This document shows, piece by piece, positions 17,686 through 26,366 of a DNA stretch of 64,000 nt. A program made the position numbers and the translations under genes. This DNA comes from Pseudomonas gingeri (GTDB lineage Bacteria > Pseudomonadota > Gammaproteobacteria > Pseudomonadales > Pseudomonadaceae). The stretch's first letter is position 1. Each line of letters starts with the position of its first letter. The notes beneath the pieces were generated by a model. That model saw only the letters and a list, made by a program, of their open reading frames with translations, had not been told where the DNA came from and did not search any database. Location: contig NZ_JACAOS010000002.1 of the NCBI RefSeq assembly GCF_013386165.1, positions 124,001-188,000 of the forward strand, read 5' to 3'.

Positions 17686-18060
17686 CACAAGTTTAAGACG
17701 AGCAGTCATGCGGGACCGATTTGCCGAATTTTATTAAATTATCAGTATTATTTATACCTGCACTGAAAATGGTGGGCGATTTGATAGATAATTACCTCTT
17801 GGTGGGGCATTACTCTTTTTATTGCCAACGCCAGCTTGTACCAGACGGAGGGCTAATTAATGGGTTTCATTGCAGCTTGCCGGTATGGGGAATTATTGGG
17901 GGGGACGGATCTGTCTTTCAGATTTTTCTATGGTAGAACGGCTTAGGCTGGATGATTATTTTGAGATTTTTCAGCCCTAAAAAATAGCATGAAAATGCTA
18001 GTTAGCGGTTCTCTATTTGTATTTCGCTGGAGGTGGAGTTTGGCCTAGCGCAGCCAAGAG
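17686..18060. other. AT-rich gap before the transposase relic
   Basis: I see no gene with recognisable family features. A short open frame at 17721-17936 has no ribosome binding site or known motif. The stretch separates the sugar-modification module from the transposase relic and probably marks one side of an old insertion. Confidence 0.3.
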
Positions 18061-18560
18061 AGTATTTGGTGTTAGCCCCGTAGTGTCAAGCTGACACCGG
18101 CTGAGGAGGCGATGGTGGTTGAGTCTCGTCAGCGGGCGATGCTGTCTTTGCTGCCGTAATAGTTGAGGCGCAGCGCCTTGCATCGTTGCCTGGTGCGTCA
18201 TGAACTCAGTCGGATCCCCAATAATACCGACTCCCCCAACCGCGGTAAATTCGCACCGACGGAGATGGGTTATCTGCATATCGACAGCTCTGAGCTACGC
18301 CTTGAGAGCGGCAAACAACATATGTTCGCGTCTATCGAACGGATGATGAACTTCACTTCTGTCGCACTTTTTGGCGCGGCAACAAATCGCAACGGCACCG
18401 TGTTTTTATGCCTAGGTGATTGAAATTTTTCCGTGCCAAATCCATACCATCCTTGCTGGCAACGGCTCGGCGTTCACTGAGCAACCCAGATTTCAGAATG
18501 GCGCCACCAACTTCTTCGGGAAACACATCTTTGATCGCGCTCCCAAGCTTGAATCTGGAT
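18061..18560 (+). pseudogene. Decayed IS481-family transposase fragment
   Basis: Reading frame 1 from 18091 gives LTPAEEAMVVESRQRAML, then two stop codons near 18157-18162, then SALHRCLVRHELSRIPN, then the catalytic-core segment GYLHIDSSELRLESGKQ. After about 18415 the match continues in another frame with the segment IHTILAGNGSAFTEQP, the second DDE motif (its Asp is changed to Ala, with Asn following). These pieces match the order of IS481-family transposases (HTH, then D-D-E core beginning with Y-x-H-x-D). At least two stops and one frameshift show that it is dead. I could not define terminal inverted repeats, and the C-terminal Glu part is lost. Confidence 0.78.
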
Positions 18561-18687
18561 CTCCAGTTCCGATCACTACACGGGTTGACCCAGTTCTCTT
18601 CCGGGTACGCCTTGAAATGTACATCATTCTACGTAAAATATGGATATCCCTTGATGGTGTATTGCCTGTACAATCATGCTTAAATGA

Positions 18688-19803
18688 ATGTCACTTAAGC
18701 GACCAGTTATGAATGCAAAATTTTCAGGCCGAATAGTTTTTTTAGATTATATGAGAATCGTTGCTTTCATGAGTGTAGTAGTTGGTCATGAATTTTTTAT
18801 ATACTTAGTTAATATGGCGCAAGATAAAAGCCTTCACGCTACTTTTAGATATATGGCGGATATGCTGATCCCCTTGTTTCAAGGTGGAGCCGCGGGCGTT
18901 GTGATTTTTTTTCTAAGTTCAGGCTATATCATAACTCACGTGCTACAGCGTGAAACAACTCAGATTTTCCTGGTAAGGCGGGTTCTGCGAATTTACCCTC
19001 TTTATATTTTTGCAGTACTGGCGGAGTCATTATTCGCAACAGTATCATTTGGTGCGCCGTTTCCTTCGCTGTCAATAATGTTGGCTCGACTTACGTTGAC
19101 TGGAGATTTTTTTGATACGCCCTACGCCCTTACAGGTGTTGAATGGTCGTTGAGAATTGAGGTGCTCTTTTATCTATTTATGGCATTGGTTAAATATGTT
19201 GGGCTTTTCAAGGCTCAAAGATTGCTGCCGTGGGTTTATGTTGGCATGGTTGTTTTTTTTCTATATGCCCCTGCCTTTCCTGATTTTGCCGTATGGTCGG
19301 ATGGCTATTTCAATATTTACGCCCCATTTCTTTTGGCCGGTTCATGTGTGTATCTGATAGAAAAGAGGTTGGCTAATGCTTATGTCTGCACTGCCGCCGT
19401 TATTTTAGTGATGGTTGTATTTTGTCTTCTTATGTCATCCTATCACCCGGCATGGAAGGAAAGTAATTTCGCGGTCATGGCACTCACTATCTTCTTGGTC
19501 AGCTGGCATTGGGGGCGTTTTCTTAAAGACGGCCTCTTCCTTCGAATGACCTCAGAGATAACATACTCAGTTTATCTTTTCCATGGTTGGCTATGGGCGT
19601 ATATCAAAAGCGCTATGAAAGGTACTGGCCTATCAGGACTTACACTCGACGTGGCGGTGTTTGCAATACTGCTCTGTGTTTGTTACTGCCTAACTGTGAC
19701 TGTCGAGCGCCGTGGAATTTATTCTGGCCGATGGATAAGTAATCGTCTGAATAACAAGCAAATCGGGTCCCCTCTGCAAGATCGGGTACCAACGCCCGGT
19801 TAA
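18688..19803 (+). CDS. Acyltransferase 3 family O-acetyltransferase (OafA-like)
   Basis: A 371 aa integral membrane protein of the acyltransferase-3 family, which transfers acetyl (or other acyl) groups to surface sugars at the membrane. It has the typical N-terminal start IVFLDYMRIVAFMSVVVGHE with the conserved His, followed by about ten hydrophobic helices, the RR-x-RIYPLY segment (VRRVLRIYPLYI) near residue 95, and the short hydrophilic tail. It is 371 aa long, the usual size for the membrane-only form without the SGNH domain. ATG 18688 is used here; ATG 18709 is also possible. It lies just downstream of the IS481 relic and is AT-rich, consistent with gain by transfer. It probably decorates the O-polysaccharide of this locus. 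Confidence 0.82.
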   Translation: MSLKRPVMNAKFSGRIVFLDYMRIVAFMSVVVGHEFFIYLVNMAQDKSLHATFRYMADMLIPLFQGGAAGVVIFFLSSGYIITHVLQRETTQIFLVRRVLRIYPLYIFAVLAESLFATVSFGAPFPSLSIMLARLTLTGDFFDTPYALTGVEWSLRIEVLFYLFMALVKYVGLFKAQRLLPWVYVGMVVFFLYAPAFPDFAVWSDGYFNIYAPFLLAGSCVYLIEKRLANAYVCTAAVILVMVVFCLLMSSYHPAWKESNFAVMALTIFLVSWHWGRFLKDGLFLRMTSEITYSVYLFHGWLWAYIKSAMKGTGLSGLTLDVAVFAILLCVCYCLTVTVERRGIYSGRWISNRLNNKQIGSPLQDRVPTPG

Positions 19804-20522
19804 ATTTATACGGTTGCCAAATGCCTACGCTCCTTCTGCGTGTGATATTTCAAGGCGCGACGCGGACGTGCCTTGTTAACACCTCACCTCAATTTTTTGT
19901 GGGGCTCAAGGATCAGTGACGATGCGGTTCGACTATGCGCTCAACGGTATTGTTGTCGAAGGGGCAGCATCACGATCGAGCAGGGGCACCGCTGGCAGTC
20001 GACTGATGATGCGGTCAAACATACGATTTTCTGTTCAGCAAGACTAAATATCTCTCACGCATCAGATGCAGCTGGATTAGGCCTCTCTCTCAGTTCGACA
20101 CTTTCCATTTCGTTTAACTGGGTCAGTTGAAGCGTAATCCGATCACCTGTTGTGAGCTTTATTATTTTGGGGTGAACCCAGACATCGAATCCCATCTGCT
20201 GCTCGAATCATTAGGCCGCAAGGGCCAGATTGAATAGAGATCCACGATCACTGATACCCACTCCTGATTGAGGTTATTACAAAACCTCATACCCCCATGA
20301 CTTTTAATGGTTACACCCCCCTCCAACCCCAGTGATAAAAAAGCGCAAACACCAGCTCACTCATAAAAACAAAGAGCGTTTGCACCATGACCCAGCCCCA
20401 CTGCCGCGTCCTCGCCAGCTTCCCGCTGCGCTCTGCGTTACCCGACTTTGACCGTTCGTGTCCCAAGGCCCGTACGCGTTTCTGATCACCCTCCATTTCC
20501 CGCGTCCCTGAGATAAACACTC
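19804..20522. other. 719-base gap between surface locus and catabolic operon
   Basis: I see no gene here. A short open frame at 19873-20130 has no recognisable product. A 7-base inverted repeat, TGAGGTT (20269-20275) and AACCTCA (20283-20289), can form a hairpin. The composition changes from AT-rich on the left to GC-rich by about 20400, so this is the right-hand border of the polysaccharide region. The last 150 bases probably hold the promoter of the fae-like operon. Confidence 0.4.
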
Positions 20523-21035
20523 ATGAAAGAACAAGACCTGTACATCGGCGAAGGTTTCGAAGGCCCCGGCGTGAACGCCGCCCACATCAATATCCTGATC
20601 GGCCCGCGCAACGGTCCGGCCGGCCAGGCCTTCGCCAACAGCCTGGCGTCGCCGAGCCAGGGCCATTGCCCGTTCATGGTGATCGCCCAGCCGAATATCC
20701 CGGTCAAGCCGATGACCCTCTACGTCAACAAGGCTGCCATCGGCAGCGACTTCCACGGCAATGCCACCTGGGGCGCGTCCCAGGCCGGGATCGCCAAGGC
20801 TGTGCTCGAAGCGCTGCTCGACGGCACCCTGCCGGCCGAAGCCGAAGACGAATGGGCCATCGTCACCGCCAACTGGGTCAACCCTTCCTGCGATGACCTC
20901 GATGCCGTCTACCTGAACAACTACAACGCCTGCCGCACCGCGATCCGCGCCGCCCTGACCGGCCTGCCGGTACGCGCCCAGCTCGCCGATGTGGTCAACC
21001 ACGTCGCCAACCCTTTCTACACCCCGAAAGCCTGA
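20523..21035 (+). CDS. Formaldehyde-activating enzyme (Fae) homologue
   Basis: A 170 aa protein of the Fae family. Classical Fae condenses formaldehyde with tetrahydromethanopterin in methylotrophs. The N-terminal motif NAAHINILIGPRNGPAGQAF aligns with the Fae active-site region, and His21 falls on the catalytic His. The length matches Fae. It is the first gene of a tight set: 10 bases separate it from an aldo/keto reductase gene, followed by an aldehyde dehydrogenase and an MFS transporter. Pseudomonas is not known to make tetrahydromethanopterin, and no such gene is here, so the carrier may differ or the protein may bind another small aldehyde. The fold assignment is firm; the reaction is not. 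Confidence 0.85.
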   Translation: MKEQDLYIGEGFEGPGVNAAHINILIGPRNGPAGQAFANSLASPSQGHCPFMVIAQPNIPVKPMTLYVNKAAIGSDFHGNATWGASQAGIAKAVLEALLDGTLPAEAEDEWAIVTANWVNPSCDDLDAVYLNNYNACRTAIRAALTGLPVRAQLADVVNHVANPFYTPKA

Positions 21036-21045
21036 GGTCCGCGCC

Positions 21046-22080
21046 ATGCAATATATTCGTCTGGGCAACTCCGGCCTGCAGGTCTCCAAACTGTGCCTCG
21101 GCACCATGAACATGGGCACGCCGGACTGGAAACCGTGGATCTTCGATGAGAAGAAAAGCGAACCGATCGTCAAGCATGCGTTGGACAATGGGGTGAACTT
21201 CATCGACCTGGCGGACTTCTATTCCGCCGGTGTCGGCGAGGAAGTGGTGGGGCGCATCCTCAAGCGCCTGACCCGTCGCGAAGATATCGTGGTGACCACC
21301 AAAGTCGGCTACGGCACCCGCAGCGGCATCAACGCCAGCGGTCATTCGCGCAAACACATCATGGACAGCATCGACGCGTCCCTGAAACGCCTGGATATGG
21401 ATTACGTCGACGTCTTCATGCTGCATTACTTCGACGTGAACACCCCGGTTGAAGAAACCATGAGCGCCATGAACGATATCGTGCGTTCCGGCAAGGCGCG
21501 TTATATCGGCGTTTCGACCATGCTCACCGGGCAGTTGGCGAAGATCCTCATGGCTTGCGAGCGCAACGGCTGGGTCAAGCCGATCAACATGCAACTGCAA
21601 CTGAACTGCGCCTACCGCGAAGAAGAGCGTGAGATGCTGCCGTTCTGCCGTGACCAGGGCCTTGGTGTTTCGGTGTTCAGTCCGCTGGCCCGTGGCCTGT
21701 TGACCGGCGACGTGCAGTCGACCCGCAACCAGACCGACTTCTTTACCCAGCAGATGTACAGCGACGAAGCCTCCTTCGAGATCGCCCATTCGGTGCAGCG
21801 TGTGGCCCGCCGTCGTGGTGTCTCCAACGCGCAGATCGCCCAGTCCTGGGTGGTCAATCACCCGGGCGTGGATTGCATGCTGGTGGGCGCCGACACCACC
21901 GAGCAGTTCGACAGTGCCCTGGCGGCCCTGGAGACCCGCCTGGACGCCGACGAGCTGTACGAGCTGGAACGCAACTACACCCCGTGTGATGTGATCAACG
22001 ACTACACCGCGGGCAAACGTATCCTGCGCTCGGCCCGTCCGTCCCAGCCAGCTTTCACCCTGACCGAGGCCGTGGCATGA
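21046..22080 (+). CDS. Aldo/keto reductase
   Basis: NAD(P)H-dependent aldo/keto reductase of 344 aa with a TIM-barrel fold. The catalytic tetrad can be read: Asp/Tyr in FIDLADFYSAG, Lys in VVTTKVGYGT and His in FMLHYFDV. The cofactor-binding C-terminal part contains SPLARGLLTGDV. I start at ATG 21046, after GAGGTCCGC, because the longer frame runs back through the Fae gene. It shares four bases (ATGA) with the following aldehyde dehydrogenase, so the two work in the same pathway. It could reduce an aldehyde or ketone, or in reverse oxidise an alcohol. The family includes YhdN- and L-glyceraldehyde-3-phosphate-type members; the substrate cannot be named. Confidence 0.88.
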   Translation: MQYIRLGNSGLQVSKLCLGTMNMGTPDWKPWIFDEKKSEPIVKHALDNGVNFIDLADFYSAGVGEEVVGRILKRLTRREDIVVTTKVGYGTRSGINASGHSRKHIMDSIDASLKRLDMDYVDVFMLHYFDVNTPVEETMSAMNDIVRSGKARYIGVSTMLTGQLAKILMACERNGWVKPINMQLQLNCAYREEEREMLPFCRDQGLGVSVFSPLARGLLTGDVQSTRNQTDFFTQQMYSDEASFEIAHSVQRVARRRGVSNAQIAQSWVVNHPGVDCMLVGADTTEQFDSALAALETRLDADELYELERNYTPCDVINDYTAGKRILRSARPSQPAFTLTEAVA

Positions 22081-23510
22081 GCGAGTTGATCCGTACTGGC
22101 AACTACATCGATGGCCAATGGTCCAGCGGCGGCCCGACCTACCCGGTGCTGAACCCGGCCAATGGCGAGCTGATCACCCAGGTGCAACGCGCCGGCGCCG
22201 AGGAAACCGACCTGGCCATCGCCGCCGCCGAGCGGGCCTTGCCGGCCTGGCGCAAGCTGACCGCGAAGGAGCGCAGCGTGCGTCTCAAGCGCTGGAGCGA
22301 GCTGATGCTGAGCAACCAGCGCGAGCTAGCCACCTTGCTCAGTCGCGAACAGGGCAAGCCCCTGGCCGAAGCCATGGGCGAGGTGGTCTATGCCGCCAGT
22401 TTCCTCGAGTGGTTCGGTGAAGAAGCCAAGCGCGCCTATGGCGATGTAATCCCGAGCCACAAGGCCGATGCGCGGATTATCGTCACCAAGGAAGCCATCG
22501 GTGTGGTCGCGGCGATCACTCCGTGGAACTTCCCGCTGGCGATGGTCACCCGCAAAGTCGGCCCGGCCCTGGCCGCCGGTTGCACGATGATCCTCAAACC
22601 TTCGGAAGAGACGCCGCTGTCGGCTTTTGCCCTGGCGGTACTGGCGGAGCAAGCGGGGATTCCGGCGGGTGTGTTCAACATCGTGTCCGGCGATGCCGTG
22701 GCCATTGGCGGTGCGCTGCAGGCGTCGTCGGTGGTGCGCAAGCTGTCCTTCACCGGCTCGACCCGCACCGGCAAGTTGCTGATGCGCCAGGCTGCCGACA
22801 CCTTGAAAAAGGTTTCTCTGGAACTGGGCGGCAACGCGCCCTTTATCGTGTTCGATGACGCCGATCTGGACGCGGCCGTGAAGGGCGCGATGGCTTCGAA
22901 GTTCCGTAATACCGGGCAGACCTGTGTTTGCGTGAACCGCTTCTTTATCCAGGAGGGCGTCTACGAGGCCTTCACCACCAAGTTGGCGGAGGCGGTCAAG
23001 GCCCTGCGGGTCGGCAATGCGCTGGACGGCGAAACCGAGCAGGGGCCGCTGATCAATACGGCCGCGTTGGGCAAGGTCGAGCAGCATGTCGGCGATGCAT
23101 TGGAGAAAGGCGCCAAGCTGTTGTGCGGCGGTCGCCGTCATGCCCTGGGCGGTACCTTCTTCGAGCCGACCATCCTCACCGAAGTCGGCGATGGCATGCT
23201 GATTGCTCAGGAAGAGACATTCGGTCCGGTGGCGGCCTGCTTCCGCTTCAAGGACGAGGCCGAGGTGCTGCGTCGGGCCAATGACACGCCATTCGGCTTG
23301 TCGGCGTATTTCTACAGCCGTGATATCGGCCGGGTCTGGCGCATGGCTGAAGGCCTGGAGGCCGGGATGGTGGGGATCAACGAAGGGATCATCTCCACGG
23401 AAGTGGCGCCATTTGGTGGCATCAAGGAATCGGGCCTGGGACGTGAAGGCTCGCACTACGGTCTGGACGACTATCTGGAAGTCAAATACCTGCTGATGGG
23501 CGGTCTCTAA
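22077..23510 (+). CDS. NAD(P)-dependent aldehyde dehydrogenase (succinate-semialdehyde type)
   Basis: Aldehyde dehydrogenase of 477 aa, closest in feel to the GabD group. The catalytic Cys lies in NTGQTCVCVNR, the general-base Glu in SLELGGNAPF, and the cofactor motif FTGSTRTGK is intact. It oxidises an aldehyde to an acid with NAD(P)+. The overlap of four bases with the aldo/keto reductase and the Fae homologue two genes upstream points to detoxification or use of a small aldehyde. Whether that is formaldehyde, a hydroxyaldehyde or succinate semialdehyde is open; I doubt a simple gabD role because no gabT is next to it. Confidence 0.88.
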   Translation: MSELIRTGNYIDGQWSSGGPTYPVLNPANGELITQVQRAGAEETDLAIAAAERALPAWRKLTAKERSVRLKRWSELMLSNQRELATLLSREQGKPLAEAMGEVVYAASFLEWFGEEAKRAYGDVIPSHKADARIIVTKEAIGVVAAITPWNFPLAMVTRKVGPALAAGCTMILKPSEETPLSAFALAVLAEQAGIPAGVFNIVSGDAVAIGGALQASSVVRKLSFTGSTRTGKLLMRQAADTLKKVSLELGGNAPFIVFDDADLDAAVKGAMASKFRNTGQTCVCVNRFFIQEGVYEAFTTKLAEAVKALRVGNALDGETEQGPLINTAALGKVEQHVGDALEKGAKLLCGGRRHALGGTFFEPTILTEVGDGMLIAQEETFGPVAACFRFKDEAEVLRRANDTPFGLSAYFYSRDIGRVWRMAEGLEAGMVGINEGIISTEVAPFGGIKESGLGREGSHYGLDDYLEVKYLLMGGL

Positions 23511-23523
23511 GCCCAGAGCCCCC

Positions 23524-23624
23524 TGTAGGAGCGAGCTTGCTCGCGAAAGAGTGTCAACGATAACGCAGAGTCGCTGCGATACCGCGGTGTCCTGGCGTTC
23601 ATCGCGAGCAAGCTCGCTCCTACA
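23524..23624. repeat. REP doublet (GAGCGAGCTTGCTCGCGA type)
   Basis: Two inverted copies of a REP-like element: TGTAGGAGCGAGCTTGCTCG at 23524-23543 and its reverse complement ending at 23624 (CGAGCAAGCTCGCTCCTACA). The arrangement is typical of Pseudomonas REPINs and sits between the aldehyde dehydrogenase and MFS genes. It may also end or stabilise transcripts. Confidence 0.85.
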
Positions 23625-23683
23625 AATGGGCGGTGTTTTAACTGGTTTCACTTCTCCGTCAATAACAACAACTGGAGACGAAT

Positions 23684-25045
23684 ATGTCCGTTCAACCCGT
23701 CAAAATTGATGATCTGCCCATCGGCCGCTTTCATATCAAGATCGCTGGCCTGACCTTCGGTGCCCACTTTACCGACGGCTATATCCTCGGTCTGATCGGT
23801 ATCGCGTTCACCCTGATCAGTCCACAACTGCACCTCAATACCTTCTGGCAGGGCCTGATCGGTGCCTCGGCGCTGATCGGCCTGTTCCTTGGCAGCCTGT
23901 TTTTCGGCTGGATCTCCGATCGCCTCGGACGGCAGAAAATCTTCCTGGTCAGCTTCGTGCTGATTACCCTGGCGTCGGTGATGCAGTTCTATGCCGAAAC
24001 CGCGATGCAGCTGTTTCTCTGCCGGGTGCTGATCGGCATCGGCCTGGGCGGTGACTTCAGTGTCGGCCATGCAATGCTGGCGGAGTTCTCACCGCGTAAA
24101 CACCGTGGTGTATTACTCGGCTCGTTCAGCGTGATCTGGACCTTCGGTTATGTTGCCGCGACCTTTGTCGGCACCGCCATGCTGGGGATGGGCGATGACG
24201 CCTGGCGCTGGATGTTGGCTTCCTCGGCGATCCCCGCCGGCCTGATCCTGCTGGCGCGCATCGGCACGCCGGAATCACCGCGCTGGCTGGTCAACCAGGG
24301 GCGTGTCGCCGAGGCCCGAGCCATTGTCCGCAAGCACCTGGGCGAACACGTGGTGCTCGATGAGGAGCAAACCACGCAAACCCGCGCCGGCTACGCGGTG
24401 CTGTTCAGTCCCGAGTACCGCAAGCGCACGGCGTTCAACTGTCTGTTCTTCGTTTGCATCGTCATGCCGTATTTCGCCATCTACACCTTCCTGCCGTCGA
24501 TCCTGCAGAAGATGGGGCTGGCCGAGGGCTTTGGCACGGAGCTGATGCTCAACCTTCTGCTGATCGTCGGTGCGCTGATCGGTATCTGGTGCACGGTGAA
24601 GTTTTCCCGCCGGGGCTTCCTGATCAACTCGTTCATTATTCTCGCGGCGGCCCTGTTCCTGCTGGCGGTGTTGCCGGGCAGCGCGGCGTGGCTGATGGTG
24701 CTGGTGTTCGGGCTGTTCACCCTGGTGTTGTCGGCGGTGAGCAACCTGGTCGGGGTGTTCCCGGCAGAAAGCTTCCCGACGGACGTGCGGGCCAGCGGGA
24801 TCGGCCTGGCGACGGCGGTCAGCCGCCTGGGTTCGGCGGTGAGCACCTTCCTGTTGCCGGTGAGTGTGGCGGGAATCGGCTTGAGCCCGACCATGGGCAT
24901 CCTCGCTGCGATCCTCGCACTGGGCGCATTGATCTCCTGGGCCTGGGCGCCGGAGACCAAGTCGCTGACCTTGAGCCAGGCGTGCAAGGCCGACGAAGTA
25001 GTGCCGGGCGAAGTGCTCAGGCCGGTCAAGGCAGTGAGCATCTGA
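23684..25045 (+). CDS. MFS transporter, sugar-porter-like
   Basis: Inner-membrane transporter of 453 aa with twelve predicted helices. Family marks include GWISDRLGRQKIF after helix two, GIGLGGDFSVGHAMLAEF, and the second-half PAESFPTDVRASG that is typical of the sugar-porter/NiaP-like branch. It should import or export a small organic compound by proton coupling. The ATG follows a ribosome binding site (ACTGGAGACG). It lies after the REP doublet and in the same direction as the fae-like operon, so it is probably the carrier for that pathway. Substrate unknown; sugars, aromatic acids and nicotinate-like compounds are all moved by relatives. Confidence 0.82.
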   Translation: MSVQPVKIDDLPIGRFHIKIAGLTFGAHFTDGYILGLIGIAFTLISPQLHLNTFWQGLIGASALIGLFLGSLFFGWISDRLGRQKIFLVSFVLITLASVMQFYAETAMQLFLCRVLIGIGLGGDFSVGHAMLAEFSPRKHRGVLLGSFSVIWTFGYVAATFVGTAMLGMGDDAWRWMLASSAIPAGLILLARIGTPESPRWLVNQGRVAEARAIVRKHLGEHVVLDEEQTTQTRAGYAVLFSPEYRKRTAFNCLFFVCIVMPYFAIYTFLPSILQKMGLAEGFGTELMLNLLLIVGALIGIWCTVKFSRRGFLINSFIILAAALFLLAVLPGSAAWLMVLVFGLFTLVLSAVSNLVGVFPAESFPTDVRASGIGLATAVSRLGSAVSTFLLPVSVAGIGLSPTMGILAAILALGALISWAWAPETKSLTLSQACKADEVVPGEVLRPVKAVSI

Positions 25046-25073
25046 CCGGGCGGTATTGGGCGATAAACACGGA

Positions 25074-25174
25074 CCTGTAGGAGCCGGCTTGCTGGCGAAC
25101 CGCCAAAGGCGGCCATTCATCGTGCTTTGCGGCGTCGATGAGATTGCCTTCGCCAGCAAGCCGGCTCCTACAGG
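25074..25174. repeat. REP doublet (GAGCCGGCTTGCTGGCGA type)
   Basis: Inverted pair of REP-like elements: TGTAGGAGCCGGCTTGCTGG starting at 25076 and its mirror ending CCGGCTCCTACAG near 25173. It differs in the core (CCGGC in place of GAGC) from the doublet at 23524, so two REP subtypes lie 1.5 kb apart. It separates convergent genes (MFS and LysR). Confidence 0.85.
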
Positions 25175-25194
25175 TCGTGCGTTTCCTTGGGGAA

Positions 25195-26070
25195 TCAGGG
25201 GTTGCTCACCAGGCTCAACCATTCGGTAAACAGCCGCACTTTCGACAACCCCTGTTTGTCGTTCGCCACATCCAGCCAATAGCCATAAGGTCCGACCACC
25301 TCCACCGGGGTGATCGGCAGCAGGCTGCCATTGGCCAGTTCCTTGACGATCATCTGCCGATCGATCACCGCCAGCCCACCGCCGGCCAGCGCGGTGTTGA
25401 TCACCTGGTCCAGGGTGCTGAATTCCAGACCCTGTCGGGCATCCACGTCCTCACGGCCCATGGCCGCCAGCCAGTTCTCCCAGACCTTGAGACGCTTGCC
25501 GTCGTGCAGGATATGCAGCAGCGGAAAGTGACGCAGGTCCGGTGCCTCGCCCTGCTCGAACAATTCCGGGCTGGCCACCGCGATATGCCGCTCCATCACC
25601 AGTAACTGGCTGCTGCAATGGCTGTCCGCTTCCAGGCCGAAACGGATCTGGCAGTCGACCTCGGCCAGGCTGTCATGACTGGCCTGGTTGGTCACGCTGA
25701 GGCTGATATCCGGGTAGCGCTGACAGAACGCCCGCAGGTGCGCCGACAGCCAGCGAGTGGCCCAGGTCGGTGGCGCGAGGATGCGCAGGCGCTGGCGCAG
25801 ATTGGGCACTCGAACGGCTTGCAGGGCGCGTTCGATATGGTCGAAGGCATCGCCCAACTGCGGCGACAGGGCGGTTCCCGATTCGGTCAGCGAAAGGCCC
25901 CGGGGCGTGCGCACGAACAGGGCGACGCCGAGGTAATCCTCCAGTTGCTTGATCTGTCGGCTGACCGCGCCCTGGGTCACGTTCAGGGACGCGGCGGCCT
26001 GGCTGAAGCTTCGATGCCGGGCGACTTCCTCGAACACGCGGAGCATGTTCAGCGAGGGCAGTTGACGCAT
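25195..26070 (-). CDS. LysR-type regulator, GcvA-like
   Basis: Transcription regulator of 291 aa. The N-terminal winged helix-turn-helix (residues about 5-65) contains FEEVARHRSFSQAAASLNVT and QGAVSRQIKQLEDYLG; the rest is the ligand-sensing domain with the GcvA-like phrase APPTWATRWL. The gene faces the fae-like/MFS operon (convergent) and lies downstream of the porin gene, separated by a terminator-like hairpin. It is not divergent from any gene, so its targets cannot be read from position. The neighbouring fae-like operon or the porin gene are both candidates. A second GcvA-like gene lies at 38416 and resembles it in the DNA-binding region. Confidence 0.85.
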   Translation of the reverse strand: MRQLPSLNMLRVFEEVARHRSFSQAAASLNVTQGAVSRQIKQLEDYLGVALFVRTPRGLSLTESGTALSPQLGDAFDHIERALQAVRVPNLRQRLRILAPPTWATRWLSAHLRAFCQRYPDISLSVTNQASHDSLAEVDCQIRFGLEADSHCSSQLLVMERHIAVASPELFEQGEAPDLRHFPLLHILHDGKRLKVWENWLAAMGREDVDARQGLEFSTLDQVINTALAGGGLAVIDRQMIVKELANGSLLPITPVEVVGPYGYWLDVANDKQGLSKVRLFTEWLSLVSNP

Positions 26071-26259
26071 GAAATAGATACTCCGGACCGGCTGGCGCAG
26101 CGCTGAAAAACACCGCGTTGAAGCACGGCGTCGACCAGCGTGGAGCCGGTTTATTGTTGTTTTTTGAGATGCTTTTTTTCTGTAGGAGATATCTGACTAT
26201 CAGCGGCGAGCCGATGCAAGCGTTGCTTGGCGAGAGTGAGTAAAAAAAGCGAAGGGGAT

Positions 26260-26293
26260 GGAAAAAGGTGGGAGAGCCCAGGTGCTCTCCCAC
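26260..26293 (-). terminator. Rho-independent terminator, leftward
   Basis: A 10-base perfect stem (GTGGGAGAGC at 26268-26277, GCTCTCCCAC at 26284-26293) with a 6-base loop. On the - strand it is followed by CTTTTTCC, a short T-run. It lies 74 bases beyond the porin stop codon and before the LysR gene, so it probably ends the leftward transport operon. Confidence 0.7.
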
Positions 26294-26323
26294 AAAGATG
26301 CGCAATGAAATGAGGAGGGGATG

Positions 26324-26353
26324 GCGTGGGAGCCGGCATGCCGATTCCCACGC
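26324..26353. repeat. REP-like single hairpin after the porin gene
   Basis: Inverted repeat GCGTGGGA (26324-26331) and TCCCACGC (26346-26353) around the palindrome CGGCATGCCG. It resembles a single REP element and lies directly after the porin stop codon. Confidence 0.5.
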
Positions 26354-26366
26354 AATAGCAGAACAA

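Noticed and set aside
19873-20130. 85-codon + strand open frame in the gap before the Fae homologue
   Set aside because: No ribosome binding site, no family motif and codon use unlike the neighbours; treated as non-coding.
20523-21035. Evidence of full methylotrophy in this organism
   Set aside because: A single Fae homologue without methanopterin genes, methanol dehydrogenase or serine-cycle genes in view does not support it.
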